Part shown: piece by piece, positions 32,702 through 41,668 of the stretch | Layout of the letters: the number at the start of each line of letters is the position of its first letter | Position numbering within the stretch: position 1 is the first letter of the stretch | Assembly (NCBI GenBank): GCA_002315015.1 | Contig: DCEX01000015.1 | Coordinates: forward strand, 25,056-78,651 | Source: Faecalibacterium sp. UBA1819 | GTDB taxonomy: Bacteria; Bacillota; Clostridia; Oscillospirales; Ruminococcaceae | Length of the DNA: 53,596 bases | Direction: 5' to 3' | Position numbers and translations under genes: made by a program | Notes under the pieces: generated by a model | The model's database searches: none | What the model saw: only the letters and a program-made list of their open reading frames with translations | Told to the model about the DNA's origin: nothing

Positions 32702-33789
32702 GACAGCAATTCGCACAAAATACTATTTTGGAGCAAAAAGCCGCGGGGAGCCAGGCGCAGGGTTTCCCCGTCAAAAAGGGCAAGCCCTTCTTTTTGCAAT
32801 TTTTGACAAAAGGACAGACGCTGCGCGTCCCAGATAACGCCCCAATCCTGCTTTAAGCGGGACAGCGAAAGCCCCTCGCACAAACGAAGTTGAAGCATGA
32901 TGAAGTCGTCAGCGGTGCAAGGGCCTTCCGGCTCGTAAGCCGCCGGTTGTTGGATAAAAGCATCCATGCCGGGCGGTGTGGAAAAGCGTTCGCCATTGAA
33001 GCAGCTGGCAGCGGTGACCCCAACGCCGAGATAGTCCTGACAATGCCAATAAAGCAGGTTGTGCCGTCCCTCAAAGCCGGGCTGGGCAAAGTTGGAAATT
33101 TCGTATTGCCGATAGCCCAAAGCGGCCAGACGATCTACACAGGCAAGGTAAAAGTCTGCCGCGGCATCCTCGTCGGGCAGGTGTGCCGGGGGACGCTTGC
33201 CAAATACGGTTTTCGGCTCGATTTTTAATAAATAGCTGCTGATATGGGTGCAGCCGCCCTCTGATAAAAGCCTGAGCGTGGCGTTTAATTCTTCGTTTGT
33301 GTAGCCGGGCAGTGCCAGCATGACATCGCCGCTGATATTGGAAAAACCGGCCTGACGCGCCAGCGTGAGCGCTTGCCGCGCTTGTTCGGCGGTATGATGC
33401 CGCCCAAGGCGGGCAAGACTTTCGTCAAAAGCCGTTTGTACGCCGAAGGAAATGCGATTGACCCCCGCCGCGCGAAAACCTTGCAGCAAGGCAAGGGTGG
33501 CGTGTTCCGGGTTGCATTCCAAGGTGATTTCCGTGTCATGTGCCGGCTGGACGAAGTTGAGCACGGTTTCCACTTGTTTGGGAGTGAGCAGGCTGGGCGT
33601 ACCGCCGCCAAAATAAACGGTGTCGGGGCACAATGCTTGCTGTCCGTGCTGCCGGGTAAAGCGTTGAATTTCGCGTAAAAGTGCTTGTATATAGCCATCC
33701 GGTACGCAGGTGCTTTTGCCGATGGAATAAAAATCGCAGTAATGGCATTTAGACGAGCAGTAAGGAATGTGAAGATAAAGGCCGAGCAA
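32698..33789 (-). CDS. hemW: Radical SAM heme chaperone HemW (HemN-like), 363 aa
   Basis: The start LGLYLHIPYCSSKCHYCDFYS contains the radical SAM CxxxCxxC cluster motif (quoted: CSSKCHYC). It is followed by VYFGGGTPSLL, ITLECNPEH and VNRISFGVQTAFDESLARLGR. The HemW-type C-terminal domain is present, including the YEISNFAQPG strand. HemW lacks true coproporphyrinogen dehydrogenase activity and transfers heme to client proteins. The start is TTG 33789 with AAGGAAGG upstream. It ends in a stop-codon overlap with the small membrane protein gene. The 239-base gap to trxA has no clear gene. Confidence 0.93.
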   Translation of the reverse strand: MLGLYLHIPYCSSKCHYCDFYSIGKSTCVPDGYIQALLREIQRFTRQHGQQALCPDTVYFGGGTPSLLTPKQVETVLNFVQPAHDTEITLECNPEHATLALLQGFRAAGVNRISFGVQTAFDESLARLGRHHTAEQARQALTLARQAGFSNISGDVMLALPGYTNEELNATLRLLSEGGCTHISSYLLKIEPKTVFGKRPPAHLPDEDAAADFYLACVDRLAALGYRQYEISNFAQPGFEGRHNLLYWHCQDYLGVGVTAASCFNGERFSTPPGMDAFIQQPAAYEPEGPCTADDFIMLQLRLCEGLSLSRLKQDWGVIWDAQRLSFCQKLQKEGLALFDGETLRLAPRGFLLQNSILCELLS

Positions 33790-34028
33790 CGAAAGTCCTT
33801 CCTTTCAAAAAAATGGGGTAAAATGCCGCTTGTTCGCTGTTGGCGCGGCAAACAAATCAAATTTTGTGATTTTATCACCGAATTGGAGCGGGAATTGGGA
33901 TATGATAAAAGCACAACAAAACCAAAACGGCGGCGCACTGCGCGAAAGAATCAGCAAACAGGCGCCGCCCAACCTCTAAAAATAAAAGATGAAATAAAAA
34001 ACAATCACAGTTCAAGGAGGAACCATTC

Positions 34029-34355
34029 ATGTTAATTCATGTGACAAGTGCCGATTTTCAGGAAAAAGTGTTGAATGCCGATAAGCCCGTTCTGGTAGAT
34101 TTTTGGGCGCCTTGGTGTGGCCCGTGCCGTACGCTGGGCCCTACTTTGGAAAAAATGGGCGAGAGCAGCAAGGGCTTTGATGTAGCCAAAATCAATGTGG
34201 ATGAGGAACAGGCGCTGGCTGCCCAGTATCAGATTATGAGTATTCCCACGGTGCTGTTGTTCCAAGGCGGAAAAGTAGTGGCACAAAGCGTTGGTGCAGT
34301 GCCCGAACAAACGCTGCGTGACTTGGTTCGCAACCACACGGGCGTAACAGAATAA
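34029..34355 (+). CDS. trxA: Thioredoxin, 108 aa
   Basis: Cytoplasmic disulfide reductase. The active-site VDFWAPWCGPCRTLGP carries the canonical WCGPC, the cis-Pro is in IMSIPTVLLFQGGK, and the length is standard. CAAGGAGG lies 6-7 bases before ATG 34029. It is a single gene ending in a terminator; no thioredoxin reductase is nearby. Confidence 0.97.
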   Translation: MLIHVTSADFQEKVLNADKPVLVDFWAPWCGPCRTLGPTLEKMGESSKGFDVAKINVDEEQALAAQYQIMSIPTVLLFQGGKVVAQSVGAVPEQTLRDLVRNHTGVTE

Positions 34356-34394
34356 GCCAATATCAGCAAAAATTTTTCATAAAAACCCTTTTGG

Positions 34395-34447
34395 AAGAAA
34401 GCGGTGTGCATGGCCGAGTGGTTCGGCTGCACACCGCTTTCTTTTTT
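34395..34447 (+). terminator. Terminator of trxA
   Basis: AGAAAGCGGTGTGCA pairs with TGCACACCGCTTTCT, with a small GCCGA/TCGGC stem inside, then T7. Confidence 0.85.
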
Positions 34448-34455
34448 TGTGCTGA

Positions 34456-35754
34456 TTACAAAAGAGGAACTGCTTCGCAGCGCTCTTTCTCGGCATCCCA
34501 TGCGCCAAGGCGCACAGGCATGAGCATTCCCTGAGAAAGGCCGGGCGCTTTGACAACAACCGGAACATAGCGCCGGGTATAGCCGGTATAAGTGTCTTTG
34601 GCAATCGGGGTTTCCGTTAAAACGACATCCTCCTGCCCTTCCATTTCGCCAATGATGCGTGCGCGCACGGCATCGGCAGCTTGCTGCAAACGATGGTTGC
34701 GCGAAAGCTTTTCTGCTTCCGATAAATGGCCTGGCATTTCTGCGGCAGGTGTGCCGGGGCGGCTGGAATAAGTGAATACATGCACCTTTAAAAAGCCGAT
34801 TTTCTCTACAAAACGAAGGCTTTCGGCAAAGTCCTCCTCCGTTTCGCCGGGAAAGCCGACAATCACATCTGTGGTGAAAACGGCATCGGGAATTGCGCGG
34901 CGGATTTTCTGCACAACGTCTTTGTATTCTTCGGCGGTGTAAATGCGGCGCATCGCGCGCAGGGTTTTAGTGCATCCGCTTTGCAAAGAAAGGTGGAACT
35001 GCGGACAAAAAGCGGGAACTTCTGCCAGAGCTTCAATAAAAGCATCGGTGCAGAGATCCGGCTCCAGACTGCCCAGACGGATGCGCTCAATGCCGGGAAC
35101 CAAAGCGGCTTTCTGTGTCAGCGCTTCCAAGGTAGTGCCGGTGTCCGTGCCATAGCTAGACAGGTTAATGCCGGAAAAAACGACTTCACGGTACCCGGCT
35201 TTTCCCAGAATCTCCAGCTCGTGCAGAATATTTTCTTCGCGGCGGCTGCGGACAAAGCCGCGGGCTCGGGGAATGACGCAATACGCACAGCGGCGGTTGC
35301 AGCCATCCTCAATTTTCATAAAGGCGCGCGTGTGACCGGCCATTTGCTCCATGGGAAGCTCCTCAAAGGCTTCTTCCTTGCTGTGAGGAACGATGTCGAT
35401 GATGCGTTCGCGCGTTTGGATAAAACGCAGTACATGCGCGACCAGCTGCTTGCGGGCAGCGGAACCTGTGATAATATCGGCCTCTGTGACGGCGCGCGCC
35501 TCCTGCTCAAACGCTTGGGGAAAGCACCCGGTGAGGACGGTGACGGCCTCGGGGTTGGTGCGCTTGGCCCGGCGCAGCCATTGACGGCTTTTTTTGTCGC
35601 CGCCGGAGGTTACGGTGCAGCTGTTGACGATGTAAACATCGGCGGTTTCATCGCTTTGCGCCAGCGTGAAGCCGTTTTCACAAAACAGCTGCTGCATCGC
35701 TCCCGTTTCGTTTTGGTTGACCTTACAGCCAAGAGTATAAAAAGCAACTTTCAT
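34456..35754 (-). CDS. mtaB: tRNA t6A37 methylthiotransferase MtaB, 432 aa
   Basis: Radical SAM enzyme converting t6A to ms2t6A at position 37 of ANN-decoding tRNAs. The N-terminal MTTase domain begins MKVAFYTLGCKVNQNETGAM, with cluster cysteines in LGCKVNQ, NSCTVTSGGDKKSRQ and TGCFPQ. The radical SAM motif is CNRRCAYCVIPRARG, and a C-terminal TRAM domain ends the protein. The CKVNQ(Y/N)E signature distinguishes MtaB from MiaB and RimO. AGGATGG is 8 bases before ATG 35754. A minus-strand promoter lies upstream. It is a single leftward gene. Confidence 0.95.
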   Translation of the reverse strand: MKVAFYTLGCKVNQNETGAMQQLFCENGFTLAQSDETADVYIVNSCTVTSGGDKKSRQWLRRAKRTNPEAVTVLTGCFPQAFEQEARAVTEADIITGSAARKQLVAHVLRFIQTRERIIDIVPHSKEEAFEELPMEQMAGHTRAFMKIEDGCNRRCAYCVIPRARGFVRSRREENILHELEILGKAGYREVVFSGINLSSYGTDTGTTLEALTQKAALVPGIERIRLGSLEPDLCTDAFIEALAEVPAFCPQFHLSLQSGCTKTLRAMRRIYTAEEYKDVVQKIRRAIPDAVFTTDVIVGFPGETEEDFAESLRFVEKIGFLKVHVFTYSSRPGTPAAEMPGHLSEAEKLSRNHRLQQAADAVRARIIGEMEGQEDVVLTETPIAKDTYTGYTRRYVPVVVKAPGLSQGMLMPVRLGAWDAEKERCEAVPLL

Positions 35755-35841
35755 GCACAGTACCATCCTATTGTTTGCTGGGTGTTTTTGGGACAGATTG
35801 TCCACTCTGAAAAAAAGCCCGCGCTGTGCGGGGATGACTTA

Positions 35842-35869
35842 ATTATACAAAAAAATAAAAAAAATACAA
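35842..35869 (-). promoter_or_regulatory. Sigma-A-type promoter of mtaB
   Basis: On the minus strand TTGTAT (complement of 35864-35869), 16 bases, TATAAT (complement of 35842-35847). Confidence 0.6.
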
Positions 35870-35960
35870 GCATGGAATGGATGAGCCTGCCGCCACATAT
35901 ATTATTGTCAGAAGTGGGCGGCATTCGCCGGCCTTGACACCAAAAAGGGAGGAGAAAGGC

Positions 35961-37328
35961 ATGAACAAAAAAAGATGTGTCAGCGGTCTGCTTGCCGCCT
36001 GGATGCTGTTTGCAGGGATAGGCAGTGCGTATGCAAGCGGTGGAGCGGAGCAGGCCGACCCAGCCGCAGCTGCGCCCCCGGCCACGGTACAAGCTGACCC
36101 GGCCGCCGACCCCGCAGCCGACCCGGCGGCGGACCCGGCAGCACAGGGAACCCCCGCACCGCGCTCCGGCGTGATGGAGGGAGCCTATGAAGCGCCGGGC
36201 GGTGATGACTGGAATTGGAAAGATGACCCCACTGTGAAAGTAGATGCGGCAGCCGACCCTTCGGCGGCAATGAGCCTGCCGTGCCGCAACGCGATTTTAG
36301 TGTCTACCGACACGGGGGAAGTGCTGTATGAAATGGACGCCGATACGCGCGTTCCCATTGCGTCCATTACCAAGGTGATGACGCTGCTGCTGACGTTTGA
36401 GGCCATTGACGCGGGAAAGATTTCCCTGACTGATACGGTGCCGATTTCCGAACACGCTTATAACATGGGCGGCAGTCAAATCTGGCTGGAGCCGGGAGAA
36501 ACATTTACGCTGGATGAACTGGTGAAAGCCATTTGTGTGAGCAGCGCCAATGATGCCGCCGTGGCAGTGGCGGAGTATGTAGGCGGCTCGGAGAGCGTTT
36601 TTGCTGAAATGATGAACGCCAAGGCCAAAGAACTGGGGATGGAAAATACCCACTTTATGAACGCTTGCGGCTTGGATGAGGAAAACCATTATTCTACGGC
36701 GCGTGACGTGTCGGTGATGTCGCGCGAATTGATGAAGCATCAAACGGTGATACAGTATACCGGCATTTGGACAGATTCGCTGCGCGGCGGCCAAACGCAG
36801 CTCGTAAACACGAATAAGCTGCTGAAAACATATGCGGGCGCGACCGGACTGAAAACCGGCACGACAAGCGGCGCGGGCGTGTGCATTGCCGCAACGGCAG
36901 AGCGCAACGGCATGGGGCTGCTGGCCGTGGTGCTGGGCTCTCCTTCGAGCGCCGAGCGCTTTGTGGCGGCAACACGCTTGTTAGATTACGGCTTTGCTAA
37001 TTACGAGCTGGCACAGTTTCCCACTGTGCAGGGTCTTGCAGATGCGCTGCTTGTCACAGGAGGCGTTGCGGAAACAGCGGCGCTGACGAGCAATGCGCCG
37101 ACATCGGTTTTGGTGAAAAAGGGGCAGGCGGCTCAGCTGAGTGCTGTGGCGGAGCTGCCCGCACAGCTGGCGGCGCCGGTGGCCGAGGGCCAAAAGGTGG
37201 GAGAAATTGTGCTGTCCGGCCCTGAGGGAGAGCTGGGCCGCTATGAAGTAACCGCAAAAGGACAAGTGGAAGTGATGAACCGGGAAAATGCCTGGGGCTT
37301 GCTGTGGCAGGCGCTGTTGACGGCGTAA
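35961..37328 (+). CDS. D-alanyl-D-alanine carboxypeptidase (S11, PBP5/DacF-like), 455 aa
   Basis: Exported penicillin-binding protein that trims the terminal D-Ala of peptidoglycan stem peptides. A signal peptide (about residues 1-24, ending AYA) is followed by an Ala/Asp/Pro linker with ADPA repeats (about 30-65). The S11 catalytic domain has all three motifs: SITK (SxxK, in VPIASITKVMTLLL), SSAND (SxN) and KTGTTSGAG (KTG). A C-terminal beta domain (PBP5_C) is present, but no clear final membrane anchor: the end NAWGLLWQALLTA is only weakly hydrophobic. AGGAG precedes ATG 35961. Divergent from mtaB. Confidence 0.93.
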   Translation: MNKKRCVSGLLAAWMLFAGIGSAYASGGAEQADPAAAAPPATVQADPAADPAADPAADPAAQGTPAPRSGVMEGAYEAPGGDDWNWKDDPTVKVDAAADPSAAMSLPCRNAILVSTDTGEVLYEMDADTRVPIASITKVMTLLLTFEAIDAGKISLTDTVPISEHAYNMGGSQIWLEPGETFTLDELVKAICVSSANDAAVAVAEYVGGSESVFAEMMNAKAKELGMENTHFMNACGLDEENHYSTARDVSVMSRELMKHQTVIQYTGIWTDSLRGGQTQLVNTNKLLKTYAGATGLKTGTTSGAGVCIAATAERNGMGLLAVVLGSPSSAERFVAATRLLDYGFANYELAQFPTVQGLADALLVTGGVAETAALTSNAPTSVLVKKGQAAQLSAVAELPAQLAAPVAEGQKVGEIVLSGPEGELGRYEVTAKGQVEVMNRENAWGLLWQALLTA

Positions 37329-37337
37329 AAAGCAGGA

Positions 37338-37387
37338 AACAGCCTGTGTGCGGGCGCGAAAATGCGCCTTGCCGCAGGCTGTTTTTG
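37338..37387 (+). terminator. Terminator of the carboxypeptidase gene
   Basis: AACAGCCTG...GGGCGC pairs with GCGCC...CAGGCTGTT, followed by TTTTG. Confidence 0.75.
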
Positions 37388-37421
37388 TTATGCAGGCAAA
37401 GCGGATTGTGCGGGGTTGCCC

Positions 37422-37450
37422 TTGACACGGGCGCGGTTTTCTTTTATACT
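37422..37450 (+). promoter_or_regulatory. Sigma-A promoter of pgi
   Basis: TTGACA (37422-37427), 17 bases, TATACT (37445-37450), 38 bases before the start codon. Confidence 0.85.
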
Positions 37451-37488
37451 GAAAGCATAATAAAACAGTAGGTTGGAGGCCTTTCTCT

Positions 37489-38823
37489 ATGAGTGTCAAA
37501 ATGAACGGCAAACACCTCGGCGGCTTTATCCGCGAGCACGAGTATCAGGCGATTTATCCGCAGATTCAAGCGGCGCATACCATGCTGCACGAAAAAACCG
37601 GGCTGGGGAATGATTTTCTGGGCTGGCTGGACCTTCCCGTTGATTACGACAAGGAAGAGTTTGCACGCATCAAAGCAGCTGCTAAAAGAATTCAAGAAGA
37701 CAGCGACATTGTGATTGTCATCGGCATCGGCGGCAGCTATTTGGGCGCCCGCGCCGCAATTGAAGCGCTGAAGGGCATGATGTACAACGCGAAAAAGAAA
37801 AAAACGCCCGACATCTATTTTGTCGGCAATTCGATTAGCCCCGCTTATTTACAGGACATTATCTCGCTGTGTGAGGACAAAGAGTTTTCGGTGAACGTAA
37901 TTTCTAAGTCCGGCACAACGACAGAACCGGCGGTGGCTTTCCGTGTCTTTAAGGCACTGCTTGAGAAAAAGTATGGAAAAGACGGTGCAAAACGCCGCAT
38001 TTATGCGACAACCGACCGTGCAAAGGGCACGCTGAAAGAGCTGTCCGACCGCGAGGGTTATGAAACATTTGTGGTTCCCGACGACGTGGGCGGCCGCTTC
38101 TCCGTGCTGACGGCTGTGGGCCTTCTGCCCATTGCAATTGCCGGCTGTGACGTTGACCGCTTGATGGAAGGCGCGGCAGCTGCCCGCGAGGCATTTGCCG
38201 AGTGCAGCTTGGAGAACGACTGCTATCGTTATGCCGCAACAAGAAATATTTTGTACCGCAAGGGAAAAGCCGTAGAGCTGCTGGCTTGCTATGAGCCGAA
38301 CTTTACCTTGATGAACGAGTGGTACAAGCAGCTGTTCGGTGAGAGCGAAGGCAAGGACGGCAAGGGCCTGTTCCCGGCAAGCGTTGTCTTTTCTACCGAC
38401 CTGCACTCCATGGGTCAGTTTGTACAGGACGGTGCGCGCGTGATGTTTGAGACTGTTGTGGACATCAAAACGCCGCAGCAGGACTTGTTCATTGAAAAGA
38501 GCGCGGACAATTTTGACGGCCTTGATTTCCTGGCCAATCAAAATATGAGCGTTGTAAACCGCAAGGCCATGGAAGGCACTATTTTGGCACACACCGACGG
38601 CGGAGTGCCAAACGTGGTGTTGGAAGTGGACGCGCTGGACGAGTACAACCTGGGCTACCTGATTTACTTCTTTGAGAAGGCCTGCGCAATTTCCGGCTAT
38701 CTGCTGGGTGTGAACCCGTTTGACCAGCCCGGCGTAGAAAGCTACAAAAAGAACATGTTCGCACTGCTCGGCAAGCCCGGCTATGAGGAGCAGAAGGCGC
38801 AACTGGAAGCAAAACTGAAATAA
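37489..38823 (+). CDS. pgi: Glucose-6-phosphate isomerase, 444 aa
   Basis: Interconverts glucose-6-phosphate and fructose-6-phosphate. The size (444 aa) is that of the shorter Firmicute type. Motifs include [37 protein letters not shown] (sugar phosphate-binding SIS part), and [19 protein letters not shown] (the GGRFSVxSxVG-type signature). [11 protein letters not shown] near residue 305 holds a further active-site region. GGAGG lies before ATG 37489. It has its own strong promoter and is followed 47 bases later by a small P-loop protein gene on the same strand. Confidence 0.97.
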   Translation: MSVKMNGKHLGGFIREHEYQAIYPQIQAAHTMLHEKTGLGNDFLGWLDLPVDYDKEEFARIKAAAKRIQEDSDIVIVIGIGGSYLGARAAIEALKGMMYNAKKKKTPDIYFVGNSISPAYLQDIISLCEDKEFSVNVISKSGTTTEPAVAFRVFKALLEKKYGKDGAKRRIYATTDRAKGTLKELSDREGYETFVVPDDVGGRFSVLTAVGLLPIAIAGCDVDRLMEGAAAAREAFAECSLENDCYRYAATRNILYRKGKAVELLACYEPNFTLMNEWYKQLFGESEGKDGKGLFPASVVFSTDLHSMGQFVQDGARVMFETVVDIKTPQQDLFIEKSADNFDGLDFLANQNMSVVNRKAMEGTILAHTDGGVPNVVLEVDALDEYNLGYLIYFFEKACAISGYLLGVNPFDQPGVESYKKNMFALLGKPGYEEQKAQLEAKLK

Positions 38824-38870
38824 GTTAAAAAAGCACCCTTTGTGGTGTTCAAATATAAGGAGGAATTCCT

Positions 38871-39275
38871 ATGATTCAACTGATCGTTGGCAGCAAAGGC
38901 TCCGGCAAAACAAAAAAGATGATCGATATGATCAACGCTTCGGCAAAAACCACCCCCGGCAATATTGTCTGCATCGAGAAATCGATGAAGCTGACCTATG
39001 ATATTGATCACGCTGCACGCCTGATCGACGTGGATGAGTATAAGATTGAGGGCTATGATAAGCTGTATGGCTTTGTGGCCGGTGTGCTGGCAGGCAACTA
39101 CGACATCGTCGAAGTTTACCTGGACGGTATTTTGAAGATCGGCAACCACGACATGGAAGGTCTGGGCAATATTCTGGACGCTTTCAATGCTTTGGTAGGC
39201 GAGAACGTGAAAATGGTGGTAACCGTTTCTGCGGACGAGAGCGCTTTGACCGATTCTGTGAAAAAATACCTGTAA
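38871..39275 (+). CDS. Small P-loop NTP-binding protein, 134 aa
   Basis: It begins MIQLIVGSKGSGKTKKMIDM, a near-perfect Walker A loop (GSKGSGKT) right at the N-terminus. A later hydrophobic strand VKMVVTVSADES could supply Walker B-like acidic residues, but the classical motif is not clear. At 134 aa it is much shorter than most P-loop ATPases and has no further recognisable domain. I know no function; homologous clostridial proteins have been given loose names by their Walker motif. AAGGAGG precedes ATG 38871. It probably shares the pgi transcript and ends at a small hairpin. Confidence 0.8.
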   Translation: MIQLIVGSKGSGKTKKMIDMINASAKTTPGNIVCIEKSMKLTYDIDHAARLIDVDEYKIEGYDKLYGFVAGVLAGNYDIVEVYLDGILKIGNHDMEGLGNILDAFNALVGENVKMVVTVSADESALTDSVKKYL

Positions 39276-39296
39276 TCGGAAAGAAACACAACAACG

Positions 39297-39327
39297 AAGG
39301 GCTGCCGATGAGCGGCCCTTTGTTTTG
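39297..39327 (+). terminator. Probable terminator of pgi/P-loop unit
   Basis: AAGGGC pairs with GCCCTT (with a further GC/GC inside) followed by TGTTTTG. Short stem, so moderate confidence. Confidence 0.5.
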
Positions 39328-39454
39328 AGTTTTGCCCGTCGCGACGGCACTGGGCAGAATACCGATAAGCCAAAAGGCACCCGGTGAGCGGGCGAGTGAT
39401 TTCCGAAATTTCACCATTTTTTCAAAAAGAAAGCATGAAATTCTACAAATTGTA

Positions 39455-39483
39455 TTGACAAAGTGCTTTTTGACGGCTATAAT
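39455..39483 (+). promoter_or_regulatory. Consensus promoter of the DUF177-rpmF operon
   Basis: TTGACA (39455-39460), 17 bases, TATAAT (39478-39483), 28 bases before the start codon. Confidence 0.9.
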
Positions 39484-39511
39484 AACATAGCAACCTTTGA
39501 GGAGTACCAAA

Positions 39512-40006
39512 ATGACGTTGGATATTAAGAAGCTGTTCAGCACATACAAAGAGCCGCTTTCCGGGCAGGAAACGCTGGATTTCGATGGGATGGATTTTCC
39601 CGGGTATGAGGTGAATGGCCCGGTGCGCGTCCGGTGGGGATTGTGCATGGAAGGCTCTGTGTTGGATTTGACATTGGAGTTTTCTGCGTGCGTGTTCTTT
39701 GCGTGTGCGCGCTGCTTGAAGGAGTGCGAGCAAAGCTTTGACTTAAAGGCTGAATATTCCATCCGCGAAAGCGAGTGTGAAGCATCGCCCGATGCCGAGC
39801 TGCCGTTTGATGAACGGGGACGGCTGGATTTGAAGGAGCTTTGCTACCAAGAGCTGGTATCCGAGATACCCAGCGTGCTGCTTTGCAGCGAAGATTGTAA
39901 GGGGCTATGCCCGATCTGCGGCCGCCGAAACCCTTGTGCTTGCACACAGGAAACCAACGGCGATGTTGTGGATGAAAGGCTTGCTATATTAAAAACACTG
40001 CTTTGA
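39512..40006 (+). CDS. yceD: DUF177 (YceD) family protein, 164 aa
   Basis: Found directly upstream of rpmF in most bacteria and linked to 23S rRNA/50S subunit formation. The DUF177 pattern is visible: an LDLTLEFSACVFFACARCL strand with the C-x2-C pair, a central acidic segment, and the late LCSEDCKGLCPICGRRNPC motif (the C...CKGLCP.CG signature). GAGGAG lies 9 bases before ATG 39512. It is 33 bases upstream of rpmF under one consensus promoter. Confidence 0.92.
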   Translation: MTLDIKKLFSTYKEPLSGQETLDFDGMDFPGYEVNGPVRVRWGLCMEGSVLDLTLEFSACVFFACARCLKECEQSFDLKAEYSIRESECEASPDAELPFDERGRLDLKELCYQELVSEIPSVLLCSEDCKGLCPICGRRNPCACTQETNGDVVDERLAILKTLL

Positions 40007-40039
40007 TTACACAATATTTATGTTGAGGAGGTGCTTAAA

Positions 40040-40222
40040 ATGGCAGTACCCAAGAGAAAGGTTTCCAAGGCAAGACGTGATAAACGACGCTCCTCCGTGT
40101 GGAAGTTGACCGCGCCCACGCTGGCCAAGTGCACACAGTGTGGTGAGTACAAGCTTCCCCATCAGGTATGCGGCAACTGCGGCTACTACAAGGGCAAGGA
40201 AATCATCAAAAAAGAAGCCTAA
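40040..40222 (+). CDS. rpmF: 50S ribosomal protein L32, 60 aa
   Basis: Starts MAVPKRKVSKARRDKRRS, typical of L32, and carries a zinc-ribbon CTQCGEYKLPHQVCGNCGYY (two CxxC pairs). A GAGGAGG site lies 8 bases before ATG 40040. Zinc-binding L32 paralogues exist alongside zinc-free forms in some genomes; here only this one is seen. Second gene of the DUF177-rpmF operon. Confidence 0.98.
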   Translation: MAVPKRKVSKARRDKRRSSVWKLTAPTLAKCTQCGEYKLPHQVCGNCGYYKGKEIIKKEA

Positions 40223-40236
40223 TGGCTTTGTGACAC

Positions 40237-40271
40237 GGGGGAAGGATGCAGCATCCTTCCCCTTGCTTTTT
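40237..40271 (+). terminator. Terminator of DUF177-rpmF
   Basis: A 12-bp stem GGGGAAGGATGC / GCATCCTTCCCC, then TTGCTTTTT. Confidence 0.85.
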
Positions 40272-40355
40272 ATCCCGCCGGATGGTGTATCTGCTTGGTA
40301 TAAAACCACCCGAACAGGAAAAGCTTTTGGATACAAGAGCAACAGGAGGAGCAAG

Positions 40356-41651
40356 ATGGCGGTAAAAATTAGCACAACAGAAAAGGGAAGCCCGGCACAG
40401 CGTTATGGCTTAAAGGGCTGTACGCTTCTTTCTATTGACGGCCATGAAATCAATGACATGCTCGACTATGAATTTTATTCGTCGGGAGCATTTTTGGAAT
40501 TGGCCGTCATGAAGGACGGTGCATTGTGTTATATTCCCGTTCAAAAAAAAGAATACGAGCCGCTGGGCTGTAACTTTGAAAGCTATTTGATTGATAAAAA
40601 ACATTCGTGCAAAAATAAGTGCATGTTTTGCTTTATTGACCAAATGCCAAAAGGGATGCGAGAAACCCTTTACTTTAAAGATGATGACGAGCGCCTTTCC
40701 TTTCTGTTCGGCAATTATGTCACATTGACCAATTTGAGCGAACGAGAAGTAGAGCGCATTAAAACCATGCACATTTCGCCCATCAATATTTCGGTGCATA
40801 CCACCAACCCGGAACTGCGTGTGAAAATGATGAAAAACAAGCACGCGGGCGATGTGCTGCGCTATATTGATGAATTTGCCAAAGCGTATATTCAAATGAA
40901 CTGCCAGCTGGTGCTTTGCCGTGGTATCAATGACGGCGATGAGCTGAGAAGAAGCCTTGAAACATTGATCGAGCTGTACCCTGCGGTGCAAAGCATTGCC
41001 GCCGTTCCCAGCGGCCTGACGAAATACCGGGAAGGGCTGTATCCGCTGGAGCCTTATGACAAGGAAACAGCGTTGGAAGTGCTGGATATTTTGGAAGAAT
41101 ACGGCGAAAAATGCTATAAACGCCACGGCGTGCGCATTATCTATCCCAGTGACGAATGGTATTTGCTGGCCGAACGGGAAATGCCGCCGCGCGACTTTTA
41201 CGACTCTTTCTGCCAATTGGAAAACGGCGTTGGCATGTGGCGCTTGCTGTATGACGAATTTATGGAAACCTTAAAGGAAACCCGTCCGCCGCTTTTGCCG
41301 AAAAAGATTGACCTTGCCACAGGCGAATTGGCGTACCCGCTGATTTGCGAACTGGCACAGGCGATGCAGACGAAAATGCGCAATGTGAAAATTGAAGTGC
41401 ATGAAATTAAAAACGAGTTTTTTGGCGGAAATGTGACGGTGGCGGGTTTGATTACCGGAACGGACTTAATCAAACAGCTGAAAGGAAAGCTGACCAGCCG
41501 GACGCTGGGCATTCCCGAAGTGATGCTGCGCGAGGAGCGCGATAAATTTTTGGACGATATTACCGTAAAAGAACTGGAACGGGAACTTTGCGTGCGTGTG
41601 CGCATTATGCCTCAGCGCGGAGATGATCTGGTACAGGCGCTTTTGAAATAA
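40356..41651 (+). CDS. DUF512 radical SAM protein with N-terminal PDZ-like domain, 431 aa
   Basis: An N-terminal PDZ-like domain (about residues 1-75, with SPAQRYGLKGCTLLSIDGHE) precedes a radical SAM core with HSCKNKCMFCFIDQMPKGM (CxxxCxxC). The DUF512 C-terminal region follows, including the VTLTNLSEREVERIK and ISVHTTNPELRVKMM stretches. This matches the Firmicute family that nearly always lies immediately upstream of der, as here (17 bases). The reaction is not established. The start ATG 40356 has AGGAGGA 5 bases upstream; an open frame extends further left across rpmF but has no ribosome site. Confidence 0.92.
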   Translation: MAVKISTTEKGSPAQRYGLKGCTLLSIDGHEINDMLDYEFYSSGAFLELAVMKDGALCYIPVQKKEYEPLGCNFESYLIDKKHSCKNKCMFCFIDQMPKGMRETLYFKDDDERLSFLFGNYVTLTNLSEREVERIKTMHISPINISVHTTNPELRVKMMKNKHAGDVLRYIDEFAKAYIQMNCQLVLCRGINDGDELRRSLETLIELYPAVQSIAAVPSGLTKYREGLYPLEPYDKETALEVLDILEEYGEKCYKRHGVRIIYPSDEWYLLAEREMPPRDFYDSFCQLENGVGMWRLLYDEFMETLKETRPPLLPKKIDLATGELAYPLICELAQAMQTKMRNVKIEVHEIKNEFFGGNVTVAGLITGTDLIKQLKGKLTSRTLGIPEVMLREERDKFLDDITVKELERELCVRVRIMPQRGDDLVQALLK

Positions 41652-41668
41652 AGAAAGGAAAAGAAATT

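Noticed and set aside
33902..33979. 25-codon ORF (MIKAQQNQNGG...) in the hemW-trxA gap, overlapping a GGCGGCGC/GCGCCGCC inverted repeat
   Set aside because: The nearest GGAG is about 13 bases away and nothing supports conservation. It could be a leader peptide but evidence is too thin to list.
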